Assembly: GCA_964200075.2 (NCBI GenBank) | Contig: CAXNAA020000177.1 | Span: 1 to 25,165 of the forward strand | Direction of reading: 5' to 3' | DNA: 25,165 nt | Origin: Sphacelaria rigidula | Taxonomy: Eukaryota > Phaeophyceae > Sphacelariales | Shown here: positions 1-11,500 of the stretch, in pieces | How the letters are laid out: each line of letters begins with the position of its first letter | How positions within the stretch are numbered: the first letter of the stretch is position 1 | Program-made: the position numbers and the translations under genes | Notes under the pieces: generated by a model | The model's input: only the letters and a program-made list of their open reading frames with translations | What the model was told of the DNA's origin: nothing | Databases searched by the model: none

Positions 1-559
1 CGAAATAGTTTTAGGGAGGTCGAGAGGGATGGGGTGGTCCATATGAAAGTCATTTGTCATTAATTTAGGTCAGGGAAAGCACGGCTTTTGAGTTCAACCT
101 CATTCTTTTTTTCAACCCCATTTTCGAGAATCCACTGTTTAAAGTAATTGATCAGTCCTTGGGAGGCTGTTGCTCACAAAAGGCCAGCATTGCGTTTTTT
201 TCTGTCTGGCCGACCGTAGAATGGCGCAAACAAAATAGATACAGATATCATGATCAACCAAGAGTGTGCAGTTCGTGCGGCCCGCGCCCTATACCCAGTA
301 CAGCACATACAACACCGTAGTACAGTTAATGCGGTGAGTGGGTGGTACAACGACCGAAGAACCACGCCCCGAAAAAAACAATAAATGACGCGGGGGAATA
401 ATGGACACGTCATCAGCTGGCCGGACCTCTGCCGAACAGAACAAGAACATAACACACGCTTCATCCCTAATTAAGTTGATTGAGTGTGCGACAGCTGTAG
501 CACTTTTCATCGTGCTTATCTCGACACAAAAAGCAAGCCGGCCTGAGACACTTGACAGC

Positions 560-593
<34 letters not shown>

Positions 594-2621
594 CTAGGGA
601 ATCCCGTAGGAGATTCGCTCTATTCGTCACAGCGGATTCAAAAAGCCCCCGAAGATGACGAAAAAAAGACCCGTTTTCGTACATTTTGGTTGGGTGCGGC
701 GTTTGTGTCACGCGTTGAGAAAATCGCGAACAGATTCCCTAGTTGGGGTGTGTGAGATTCGCTCGCATCACACCGCACCCTCCGCTCGTTGCCGAGACAG
801 TCGCGTTGGAAAATCGGCACAACCACATACTGCAATAAGAGAGGCACAACAACAACACGAGCAGGAGCTTTTACCTTCCTGTTGTTGTGATTTAGAGTGC
901 AGATGTACAGCATCAGTCACAGGCTTGTTGTAGAATGTACTAAAATAAAACTTCATAGTACATTGTGTAAGAGCGTGGGCGTCATTTCGAGCTGACGAAT
1001 ATGCTTGTGATTGATACTGATTGGCTCATCCGTTGAATAGGTTTCGTTTCTTCTGTAGACCGGTGTCGATGTCCGCTTTCCCGAAATATAGTACCGAAAA
1101 TTGGCCCCCATTCACCGGCATAACAGTACAGAGTGGTGCTATCTGCCTATTCGTGGGCGGATTCGTCACCGATAAACGTGCCCCCCCACTGCGATATCAG
1201 GGCAGTAGCGTCGCAAACTGGAGGCAGTGAGTCAAAACAAATCAACACTCCTATCTGCGAAACGTGCGCTAGCCGAATCTCAAGTGTCCAGGATCACATA
1301 TGCGACTGCAATATAGCTCCTTCGCGACTTGTAAATATTGATGACAGTAGATAGCGGTAATGTCGTCCCCGACTGCGCCGCCGCCCCAGATGGTAGAGCA
1401 CACAGGAGTTTCATTCGTAGAGTAATACACTACTGTACTGTACCAGCCAGTACTGGTGTGCTGACGAATCATTTTAATACTCCTCGCTGATTGTCGGTGT
1501 TTCTCCTGCTGTGGGGTGGTGCACCTCAAAAATTGCTTAGGAGGAGGCTGGGGATCCTGTGAACGAAATTCATGCCGTTATGATCAAGCCGCGCTTCTTT
1601 CGCAGCTAGTTTCCACACCAATACAAAGTCCTCTTCGCTTCTTTAGACCTGTACCTTGTGCTCACGACTGTACGTCAAAAGCCCGTTTTGAGCACTTGCA
1701 CCAGCTATCTGGGGCGGGCAATTTAGGAAACAGCCGAGAGCAATGGTTGAGCTCATACGAGGACGACATACATATATGAAGCTAACTCTAGCGCAAACCC
1801 CATCCACACAACGTGCGATGGCATAATTCCCGACTCTTTGGGTCAATCACGTGTACGTATAGCTGTGGGCTGTTCTCTCAACTTTGGTGTATCTGGGTAC
1901 GCTTTTCCGATATGACCTGCCGAATTTTGGTCGCCCGTGGCTTGCTCGTTCCACCCTTTGCCTATGTGATTGGGTTTAACCCCGGCTGGGAAAAGAAGAG
2001 AAATCAATACGCATCGCGCCGACACCTGGCTTTGAGGCCTCCAGGTATTCAAGGATGAAAACGTTCATGAATCCTTCTTGGGAATTCATGACTCCCGTAG
2101 ATGCTCCTAAGAAGAACTGAAAAATAAGTTGGAAAACGACTTTCGTCAATCCTTTGCCCCGAGCCTCGCTCAGAACAGTTACTTCGTTGTCAGTCGTGGG
2201 AACAAACAATTTGTTGCTTACCTCATTGATTGGGGTAAGGCATGCTCAAGGACCTGTGAAACGACCCGGGGAACCAGTGGGACGATGACATGACCAATAA
2301 ACACTATGCATCCGTTTCCGTAAAATGCTCATCATTGTCCACCTCGCAGGGAGACCGTACTTTCACCATCTCGGGACTACGAAGAGGACTCTTGAGCACA
2401 CAAGAGGGAGTTCCTGATGCGAGATCTTTGCCGCCTGCCCCTCTTTTGGGGCGTGTCTTCTAAAGGCGGAAATATCGGTTGGCGGAATCATTTTGCAGAC
2501 AGGATTGCGGCCACAACGGTGAAAACACTGCTTTTGCCCACATCTGAAAAATCATCAACAATGATGCAGCGTTCTGGTAGTGTTTATAGCATTGATAGTT
2601 GGTCCAACACCTATAACCGTG
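1..2621. other. Left-hand region without recognisable genes
   Basis: No frame here gives a recognisable protein or a convincing chain of exons. The open frames are short, overlap on both strands, and often start at non-ATG codons. The only clear feature is the CA microsatellite. A distant exon of an unrecognised gene cannot be ruled out. Confidence 0.5.
563..590 (+). repeat. (CA)14 microsatellite
   Basis: An uninterrupted CA dinucleotide run. It makes the flanking open frames read as TH-repeat peptides, which are not real genes. Confidence 0.97.
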
Positions 2622-3210
2622 AAAAAGAGGACGCGTTAAAGAAACACGACACCTACATGTTGAGCCCCGAAAAGACACGCACGGAAACCGTACCCGGACA
2701 TTAGGCTCAGCACTAAAAGTTCTTGATCACCTGCACACAGCATTCCGTGATGGAGATCGATTCAGCATTGAACCCAAAGCAGCCGCGTTCGTTTCATTTT
2801 ACAACTGAAGACATGCCGTTGCTGCGTCTTGGCATGAGTGCATTCGGCGCGCCACTTACGAAAACCGTCGTGTTAAAGGGCGAGTCTCATAAATTTTGGT
2901 CGAGCCGAGGAGAAAAAGCGACGAAATGAATTCCATGCAAACTCGTTCCGGTAGCGCAATATGGGTCCGAGCGAATCTGCAAGCGCGGGACAAGAATATG
3001 TGGCGGAAAATACCAGCGAACGGCAAATAACATCCTCCACCTCAAAGTCGTTCACACGGTTGTCAGGATATTCACTGCGCCCGACACCGCGCTCGATAGC
3101 CCAGGCCGTACTGTTACTCTCGATTGGCTTCTCGATGATGTGCTCGGTTTTGTGTCAACTTGTCACCGAACTGAAGCAGCATTGTTTTCGGACTGGTGCG
3201 TTACTTCAAA
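2622..3210 (+). pseudogene. Possible decayed coding sequence, unidentified
   Basis: One plus-strand frame from about 2622 to 3030 reads like protein, for example LGSALKVLDHLHTAFRDGDR, but has three stops (TGA near 2800, TAA near 2890, TAA near 3030). A second frame from about 3030 to 3210 continues with IFTAPDTALDSPGRT and LDWLLDDVLGFVSTCHRTEA, ending in a stop. The LLDDVLGF piece weakly recalls the DD box of reverse transcriptases (YxDD), but no other RT motif was found. A random 136-codon frame would be expected to hold about six stops, so three is only mild evidence. It may be a mobile-element relic or chance. Confidence 0.22.
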
Positions 3211-6200
3211 CCTTTGAGAAAAGAGGAACTCATGACAACATTTCACACAGATGGCCGCTGCATGCTCAATATCCCACCGACGCTACTGACAAAGTGTGCC
3301 TCGTACCGCAGTGGACTGTGCCTACCTCCGAAGGCGTCAGGCGTCGGGCGTGAGTCATCAGGGCATGCGTTGACACGTCGAGCACACGTTTCCCGCGGTG
3401 GTAGATCACAACCGTGCGACTCTCGAAGGTGGCGCCGCGACTTGATTGGCAGTTAAGGACCTGAGCCTCAAACGTTTTTCAGAATATAAGAACTTGAGCA
3501 CATATTGCTGTGCCTGAATAACAAACCTACACTCAAACTAATATAGCAGCTGTTGGCAGCCCGCCGAGGAAACAAGAACTCGAGCCTTACGCTAAATAAG
3601 AAGTCAAGTGGTGACGCTACCTGTATCCATTAATATGACAGGTACTTGCGCCGCATTGTTGCCCGAAAAAGCTGAGATTGTTGTGTTGGATTGATCTCTG
3701 GCAAGTGGGGAAACGAGAACAAGTGAATGATCCAAAAGGGAATAGATTAGACCGAAGCCAAGGAAGGTGTACTCAACCGATTAACAGCTATGACTTCAGC
3801 TAGCCGTAGTCGTATGCGTTATAGTTTGTTCAACCGGGGGGAGAGGGGCGCTCGGCATGTGTGATTCTGTTCGGTTGGGTGTTGTGCGCTTGCACCCTGC
3901 CGTTAGTTGCCCTTCGATCAAACTGATTGTTTATCCGTAAGAACTTATTCGGAAAACTTGTCAAGCCAGCTTGCGCCAACATTTTGTTTTCGTACGATCT
4001 TCTTCGGGGGGTGGTATTGGGGTGATCGATTGCAAGCATGACTGAATCAAATGTGATTGAATATATTTTCATGTCTCGATGAGACATACCCTCATTACTC
4101 GCTAAGTAAACATGCACGGTGAAGCGCTGATCGCAGGTAAATAGAGACAGAACCAATATTAGGCTGCATGTGCAGCGCAGAACGATGAGATAATCAGTAC
4201 TTCCGCGTATACTTGTTGCTGAAGGCAGAAAGACCCTGTCCCGCACATTTCAGACAACAGATAACAGACAACAGCAGTGCAGCACACCCGAGTCAGTACA
4301 ACAAAAACATCAACAAGCGAACAAAACCAATACAATTGCTTGCCAGAACTTACCTCCGTCGCGGTGAGGAACAGTCTGTCCTTGGAGTGCTGGTTACGTC
4401 CCATGTTCTCCGCGCGTACCCCAGCGAGCTCCCTCCGCGTAACGGGCTATAAGCAATAGGTTGATCAGTAGAGCGATATATTTCTTACTGCGTTTTCCTT
4501 GATATTGAAAACCCTTGACTGCGAGAAGCGCCCGTGCACACCCAAATCTTGACGAAAGTTTCCCAACGACGGGGATTCCGGAGTCACGTGCACTGTGGTT
4601 GTGGGTGAGATCGTGATCGCGACACCTACGGACCTGGGGGTGTTATGCTCCGTCACCTACTGGGTACAGAGACTATCTCGCCGCTTTCTTCGGAGCTATG
4701 CGATTTTTTGTGTTGATGATGGCCACCGTAAGGTAGTTGATACGTGGGAACTACTTGATTTGATGCTGCAGAGAAATTCGGGAGGTACTCGAGAAATGCT
4801 GCCAGGATTGATAGACAACACGAGCCAGCTTCAGCAACAAATCGTTACTGAATACTTTTGTTTTTGAAAAGTGTATATACCTCGTTGATCCAGACTATAT
4901 ACCTCGTTGATCCAGACTCGCGATGGAGAAGGGGCCTTTAAACAGGCACATTCGAACCAAGTTGACATATAAGGCTGCACATCTTGAAGTGCATAGCTTA
5001 TAAGAAGCTCAAAGGTACACCAAGTTCTTTGATTTTTAGTAGATGAACAAAAGACTCACAGGTAACTTAGCACATAAGTGATGAAAAAGCGTAGTATTCA
5101 CAAAAAAACACGGGGTCCTCATGGAAAACGACAACGAAAAATACCGAACAAATCTCGAACAAATATTCTTCGACGTGGCATCATGGGTAATAACTTTCAC
5201 CGCCTGAACTTACGAGTCCCCCACTTAAAGGCCGCCCACAACCCTCCCTGCTATCGCACCGGACACCCACGGAGCAGCCAAGTAAAGTCAAAGGCAAAGG
5301 CACATAACGCTCCCCTTTCCTTCGTAGTCAACATGGTTGAGGTAAGATTTTTTGGCTTGCTTGAGTTGTTTTCACGTCGACTGTTTGTAGTCTTGTCGTT
5401 GTGTTTTCTTCCTTCCCCCCTCGCCTCGGCTTTCGTCCACGTCCGCCGGGTACAAAAATGTGTGGGCGTGAAACCTTCGTTTTCCTCCCACTCAGGAATG
5501 CACAAAATAATGGGGAAGAGGAGAATGGAGTGCAAGGTGCACGAGTGCAGCCCGTTTCTATAGTCGGTGCTTTGTATTGGTGAAGCAGACGACTGTTCAG
5601 CTGTCAGCAACACAGACTGTCGTGAGGGGGGAGGTGTTGGTCGGGGGGTATGGGCGCACATTATTTTTTGGGCGTGTAGGTCTCCCTGCGAAGCTATACT
5701 TGCCTGTGAAAAAGGCGGTAAACTCAAGGAGGGACTTGTCTATACTGGAAGCAAGATATTTCGACTGTCCAGCGCGCAGGCACGCACCGACAGGTTGGGG
5801 TGCCCGCCCGCGTTGACAGTTTTTCGTCCTCCGTTCTCGGGGCGCAGGAGTCGTGATATATACCACCGAATGACTAGCGGAGGTAGAACCTCTCTTGATG
5901 TCCAATGTTGGCGCTTCTTTACTCTCGCATAGGTGGAGTTTCCACCGCTTTTTGAATTATGAGAGGTGTGTGCGGGCGGCGGGCGGCCGAGCCGAGTCGG
6001 TAGACCCGAAGTGTGAACTCGCCGCCCACCCGAACACCAGTCGAAGCAGATGCCCACATCACCCCACAGACGACCATAAACGTGTGGGGGTCGCCCGAAC
6101 TCGCCCGTACACATACATCTGAAACTTGGCGCATACGGCCCGGAATGCTGAAAGACGATACAGGGAGAGGAATTGGCTGTAGAGCGGGATAAAGAACACT

Positions 6201-7468
6201 GCGATCGCCGGAGGGTGGAAGCACACGTATTTAGTGACAACACATTTTTCAAGCGCACCTTTTTCAAGGGAGGGGTGTGTGCATATGTCCACCCCTTATG
6301 CCTAACTGGCTACTTTAAAGGTGTAATATTTTTGCGAAGTGATGAGAGTTGTGTAGAGTGTGGGAATTGAAAACCCACGGCGACAGCGTAAGGGTGCGCT
6401 AGTCATCATGCTGTTATTTCTGTACTCCAGCTTGAACGCATGGAAACGTGGACGTATGTATGGTCTCTGAAAATCATTGCGCGAGTCCATGCACATTTTT
6501 GGTGATGAAAATGACCAGCTGCTGCGAGGCGCCTCGAGTACGAGAGGTTTTCCAGTGTCACCAACAACTCGTGATGAAACTTGACGTTCGGTGTTGGCAC
6601 TCGTGTGACTACATTATTACAAGCAACTTTTTTCTATGCTGATGAAAACACAGAAACAAACTGGTGGAATCGTTGTACAACTGACTGTACGATAAGTGAA
6701 GTACAATGCGGTCGTGTTTTGCGGTGTAGCATGTGCAGACATGACTGTACCAACGGCACCGCCGAGACCATGATCTACACATGAATCGCACAGCAGTTCC
6801 AAGTGTCACCGTCCGGCGTATATAGTAGCATGGCACTGCCGTGATTGTGATCGCTCACAAGTACTTGAATCTCACGCAACCCTGGCGTATACTGGTTATG
6901 AGAAAAACGGGACCTTCGGTGGTGCGGGCTACCCTTTAGTGAAGGTTCGAAAAAATCGTCATTGACTTCCGCCTCACGAACACCGGGTGGGCGTTTTGAC
7001 GCTGACATGCGATAACGGGGTATCCTGCGGTGGTATGTTTTGTCGCTTTACCGTGAAATACTAAATCCATGCAGTCGTGAGCTACGTGAAAATATTCTAT
7101 CCCCGTCTTCCGCTTCATGCATGTGAACAAACCCTGCTGGGGTCGAAACTGATTCCTCCGCAAGTCACACTGTCCTTGTTTTGAGATCCGTGTCACTGAC
7201 TGTAAGGCGGACGAGGTGCATCGATCCTCTCGCCTGCAACGCGTATGCAGGGTCTTTCAAACCCCTGAATGTTGACTCGAAAATTATGTTGGTGTCAACC
7301 ACGTCGATCCTACAGACAGGGTCCGCACTCCTTTTTTTTCCACATCCCTCTTGACCCTTTTCTTAGAGGTACTTCAGAGTGTCTCCGTGCACTCGACATG
7401 GGCACTGTATGTCGAGGTATGTCACGAGGAGTGAATCCCTACGTGGACCGGCGAAAGATTGAACAACG
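3211..7468. other. Region without recognisable genes upstream of the KH gene
   Basis: The longest frames are a plus-strand ATG frame at 5081-5563 (160 codons, Lys/Arg-rich N-terminus) and a minus-strand frame at 5740-6267 (175 codons). Neither resembles a known family, and each overlaps comparable frames on the other strand. A CAA/CAG-rich plus-strand stretch at about 4250-4350 resembles a 5' UTR in composition, but no gene follows it. Upstream regulatory sequence of the KH gene presumably lies towards the right end; no TATA box or initiator could be assigned. Confidence 0.45.
4874..4917 (+). repeat. 22-bp perfect tandem duplication
   Basis: Two identical adjacent copies of a 22-bp unit beginning TATATACCTCGTTGATCC. 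It lies in a stretch with no recognised gene and no function is evident. Confidence 0.95.
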
Positions 7469-8519
7469 ATGTCGTACGTGAGTCGTGAAATGAGCGCAGC
7501 AATTCATCACCATTCGACGTCGAATCAATCAACGATTCACGATCAACAAGTAGATGAGGAATCGGTTGATCAAGTAGCGGCGAGTGATTCATAAAACTCA
7601 TCTGTGCGTGATCGAGGTTGTCAAAAGTCGAGATCCCTGGAATGTTCCACAGTTATTTACAGTGTAGCGAATCGGCAACGGTGAGTTCAAGATACCTCTT
7701 TTTTTTACGTGCGCTGTGAAAAATTGAAGATATTCGTAGATGAAATGATCGTTCATAACTTGGAAAAAGTCACTTGAAAAATGATCGCCCCCACAACAAG
7801 TTTCGACTTGCATCGAGAAGCAGGTCTGCACTGCCGTTGGCTATGACTTAACGAGGCGAGATAAGTAAATAAGCACCGTGAGTGCGAGTCACTCTGTCGG
7901 TTCTCGTAGATTGTCCTCCTCTCGTATCTTTCACATTTATTGGTGATGAGCTCCCAACGAGTCGGAAGTTCTCACTACAAAAAAAACCAGATTACGTCGT
8001 AAAAAGTGTACTCCGTACGGTGAATAATCAATGGTTTGTTGGAATAGGGGTAGTAGTCGACACTGTACCCGACACACTTCTTGACTAGGTGCGTGAGTTA
8101 CTCTCTTTATCACGGCGCGTTCTCGCTTGTCTTCTTTGGTTTGAACGGGCCCTGATATTAATGTCGCGAAAGCGATTTTGGAGCCTTTCCCGAGAGGGGC
8201 GTTTTTCCGGGAGTAGTTTTCTGTAAAGTGATGGATCATCTTCAAAAGTAACCCACGTGAAGCGTGGAACCGTGATCTGCCGTGAGTTGCAAACATTTTG
8301 AGCTTCTCCACGGTTGCTCCAGTCTTTGCACCGATCTCTCCTCCCCAACCATGTTTCCATGTGATGAGATACCGAGCTCCAGGGAATGGAGAAAGTGCTC
8401 CGAATGTGATTCGTCCTACTGTAGAATTAACCGGTCGATCGGTTGTGGTTGTTTTGCTGCCTTTTTGTACCCGTGTTTTCCCCCAGGGCGGTTTTCGCAA
8501 TAACTCCAAGAGGCCGGCC
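7469..8519 (+). CDS. Possible 5' extension of the KH gene: start exon 7469-7477 plus 8487-8519
   Basis: A pyrimidine-rich stretch ending in AG at 8485-8486 looks like a 3' splice site. From 8487 an open stretch of 11 codons, reading GGFRNNSKRPA, runs straight into the Met at 8520. Upstream, ATG TCG TAC at 7469-7477 is followed by GTGAGT, a textbook donor, in phase 0 like every other intron of this gene. Joining them would give an N-terminus of MSYGGFRNNSKRPAMP across a 1,009-bp intron (7478-8486). A rival start, ATG GTT GAG at 5333-5341 followed by GTAAGA, is also phase 0 but would need a 3.1-kb intron. Alternatively 8487-8519 is 5' UTR and translation starts at 8520. The splice join is inferred; only the sites and frame are seen. 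Confidence 0.4.
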
Positions 8520-11500
8520 ATGCCGTCGCCGTCCAGCAAGCGCCAACGTTCCATTGACCATGCTGAGACTGTCAAGAACCTCAACATCGTCAAGGGTGGA
8601 CTGAGCATCATGTGCCCAGCGGTGAGAGAGTTTCTCACAGATGGCAAAGTGGGAAAACCCGAAGCTAATCGTTGCTGAAAGGATGATAACTTTCATGTTC
8701 CGCGTCTTGCCGTGGCCGTGTAGTGATGTACGGAACAGACTTCTCGAATACCAATTTGGTTGATGTTGAAGTCAATTCTCAGTTCCCCCCTGATGCATGG
8801 GTATTCTGGTGATGAGCGTGCTCCAAGAAATAGAAGCGAGTGCCACATCATGAAGGAAACCGGCGCTGAGTCGACTAAAACTTGGTTGACTCCACCCGAC
8901 GATGGTAATAGCAAGAAGTACGACGCACTAACAAACGCATCTGCCAGCAAAACCTGTTGGTCCCGATCGCTCGTCGGCGCGTTACTTTTGTGTATTCGTC
9001 TGTTCATTGAGCACCCCTATGCATCCCGTTGACTGCTTACACAGGACGCCATGGGTATGTTGATCGGCAAGGGAGGCGCTGGTCTGCGCGATATGCAAGA
9101 GAAAAGCCGTGTCAAGGTACGTTTCTCTCCCCCATCTGTCGCCCGATAAACACCATTCGGGGTGCGTTGTTGTTCTTCCTCTTGATTCTGGGTACATGCT
9201 TATTTGAATCACGGGCTGTTTTCAGTGAGAAAAACAGAATTGGGTAACTCGTGGAGAGGAGCCCAAGTGCATCGCATGCAATTTTCACAACACCGATGTT
9301 GAACTACTGACGATACCATTACGTCAAGAATGCGGTTGTATCACGCGACAAAGTGCGTCGAATCAAAGTCTCAACTTGATACCCTGCGGTTGTTGCGTTG
9401 TCAAATCTCGCTCGTCCTCGTGGGACGTACATGACAGCCCGAAACTGTTTCTCTTCTCCATTTCGGCAACGACGTTTTTTTCCCAGTAAGGGAAGTAAAA
9501 ATGCTGATGATATCAACAATGTTATATTCATAAGTAAATGAATGAATTAATTGACTGAGAATGGATGGATGGATGATTGGAATGATTTTTCACTATTTGG
9601 GCAAGGAAGGGTCAATAATATAGTATGAATTTTGGATGGATGGTTGTATTCAATATTTGGACAGGGGAAATACAACATGTTATACCGCTGTTGTGAATGT
9701 GTCTCGCTTGTTTCCTGGGGTTTCCCCACGACGCCGGTGCCCACGCGGAAAAATATTTGTGTCCGCTTACTGAACTCTTCGCCCTTCTTCCCAAAATGCG
9801 GGCGAACAGGTTACGCTTCAGGAAACCAAGTCCATGCCCGAGGGCGCCAAAGAGCGCGGGGTGGGACTATCAGGGTCGCTGGAGAGCATTTGCGCCGTAG
9901 AGAAAATTATCTTCGAGAAGCTCGATGCTCGCAGATCCACTAGTCTCGCACCTTCTCCAGCAGAGGTACGGCAACGGTATGAGAGCTATATTCGCTTCTT
10001 GTCTTGTATTCCCGATCTTATCGCAGTCGGGACAATCACGTAATTTGTTACGGAATTTATTGGTGCAATAAATTTGCTTACGCCGAATACCCGCCCAGTA
10101 TCACTATTGCCTTTTATGTTTGTAGTTTTCGCTGTCAGATAACCCGTTGTCATTTGTCCACGATTTCTAGCAAAGCTTTCACGATCAACTTCCGCACATG
10201 TTGCTACGGAGTAATGTTACTCACCAGAGAGACCCCGTATCGAACATGAATTCCTCGTTGGTCCCAGTCCTTGCCTTCACCGCAGTGCAGTTGTATCTTA
10301 CATTTTGTGCTACTTACGGATGAGTCAAACGTTTGAAAAACCCTTCACCATACGTCAGCTCCCGTGCCCTTCTGTTTTTTAGCGTTTTCTCGGTCTAGTT
10401 TGATGAAAATGGAGTGCATACATTGTTTTTATTTGTTTTTCTTTTAATGACAACTTCACAGGACGAGTACGAGATGGCCTATCAAGAGGCGGTGGCGGCG
10501 GGAACGGATCCCAACGGGGCCATGCCGCCCGATGACCCCAGCAGCGTGAGGGTTGTTCGCTGGGTCATGGACAACGCCCACTGCGGCTGGCTCATCGGCA
10601 AAGGCGGCAGTGGCATCAAGAACATCGAGGTGTGTACATGGAACGTCTCAGTTTTCGTTCTCTCGTTCACAAATTGGCGATCAAGCAACTGCAGATAATA
10701 CGAGGTTTCGTTGCGTTATAAACGCAGGAACCCCAAATCCCGCATGATCATTTTTTTGGTAAGCCGATTTACCCTTGACCCAAGGGGGAAAAAAGTGTTG
10801 TGGGGCATAGGGGAAGAATAAATGCTGTTCTTATACAATTAACTGTCGCCCCTTCTCGTCTCTGTACGCAGGTCAAGCTTTCCAACTGTTCCCCACATCC
10901 CCCTCATGTACTCCCAAGTGCTCATGCTCGAATCCTTTGCTGTCATCGCGAAATTCGACCGCAGGCCACGTCTGGCGCCGAGGTTAGGGTGGCGAATGAG
11001 AAGGCGATGGTGAGCTCTTCGGGTGAGCGCATGGTATACGTGAAGGGGACTCAAACCGCGCGTGATCAGGCGCTGGATCTCATCAGAGGCAACCCTAAGG
11101 TATGAGGATGGGGAAGAAGTTGCTTTTGTTTTCGAAGTTTACCCGAGACGTCGGCGCCACAATCATTAGTGTGTTCATCTCGGGTGGTTTTGATGTCAAC
11201 TACGAAAGATAAATGACCCCGACAAGCCTCGTGTCTGGCGCATCATTTTCATCATTTCACGTTCCTTCTGGTGTCCTACACGAAACAGTGACCCCGACAA
11301 GCCTCGTGTCTGGCGTATCATTTTCATGATTTCACGTTTCTTCTGGTGTCACACACAAAACAGATCAGTGGGCGTGTTGCGGACCCGAACGAGCCCGAGA
11401 CTGCTGCGGTGCATGTACCGGCCAAGTGTGTGGGCTACATCTTGGGACACAGGGGAGCGTCTATCCAGGCCATGACAGAGAAGACGGGGGCGACGCTCCG

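Noticed and set aside
401-755. Plus-strand ORFs containing THTHTHTH
   Set aside because: They are translations of the CA microsatellite, open only because the repeat lacks stops.
5081-5563. 160-codon basic ORF
   Set aside because: It is rich in Lys/Arg at the start, but there is no recognisable domain, an opposing ORF of equal length covers it, and it may contain a rival start exon for the KH gene. Not strong enough for a gene call.
7512-7525. 14-bp perfect palindrome ATTCGACGTCGAAT
   Set aside because: A palindrome of this length can occur by chance in 25 kb, and no paired site or context suggests an operator.
7937-8647. 236-codon minus-strand ORF overlapping the first KH exon
   Set aside because: It lacks any family resemblance, lies antisense to the first exon and its upstream intron, and the plus-strand reading joins cleanly to KH1.
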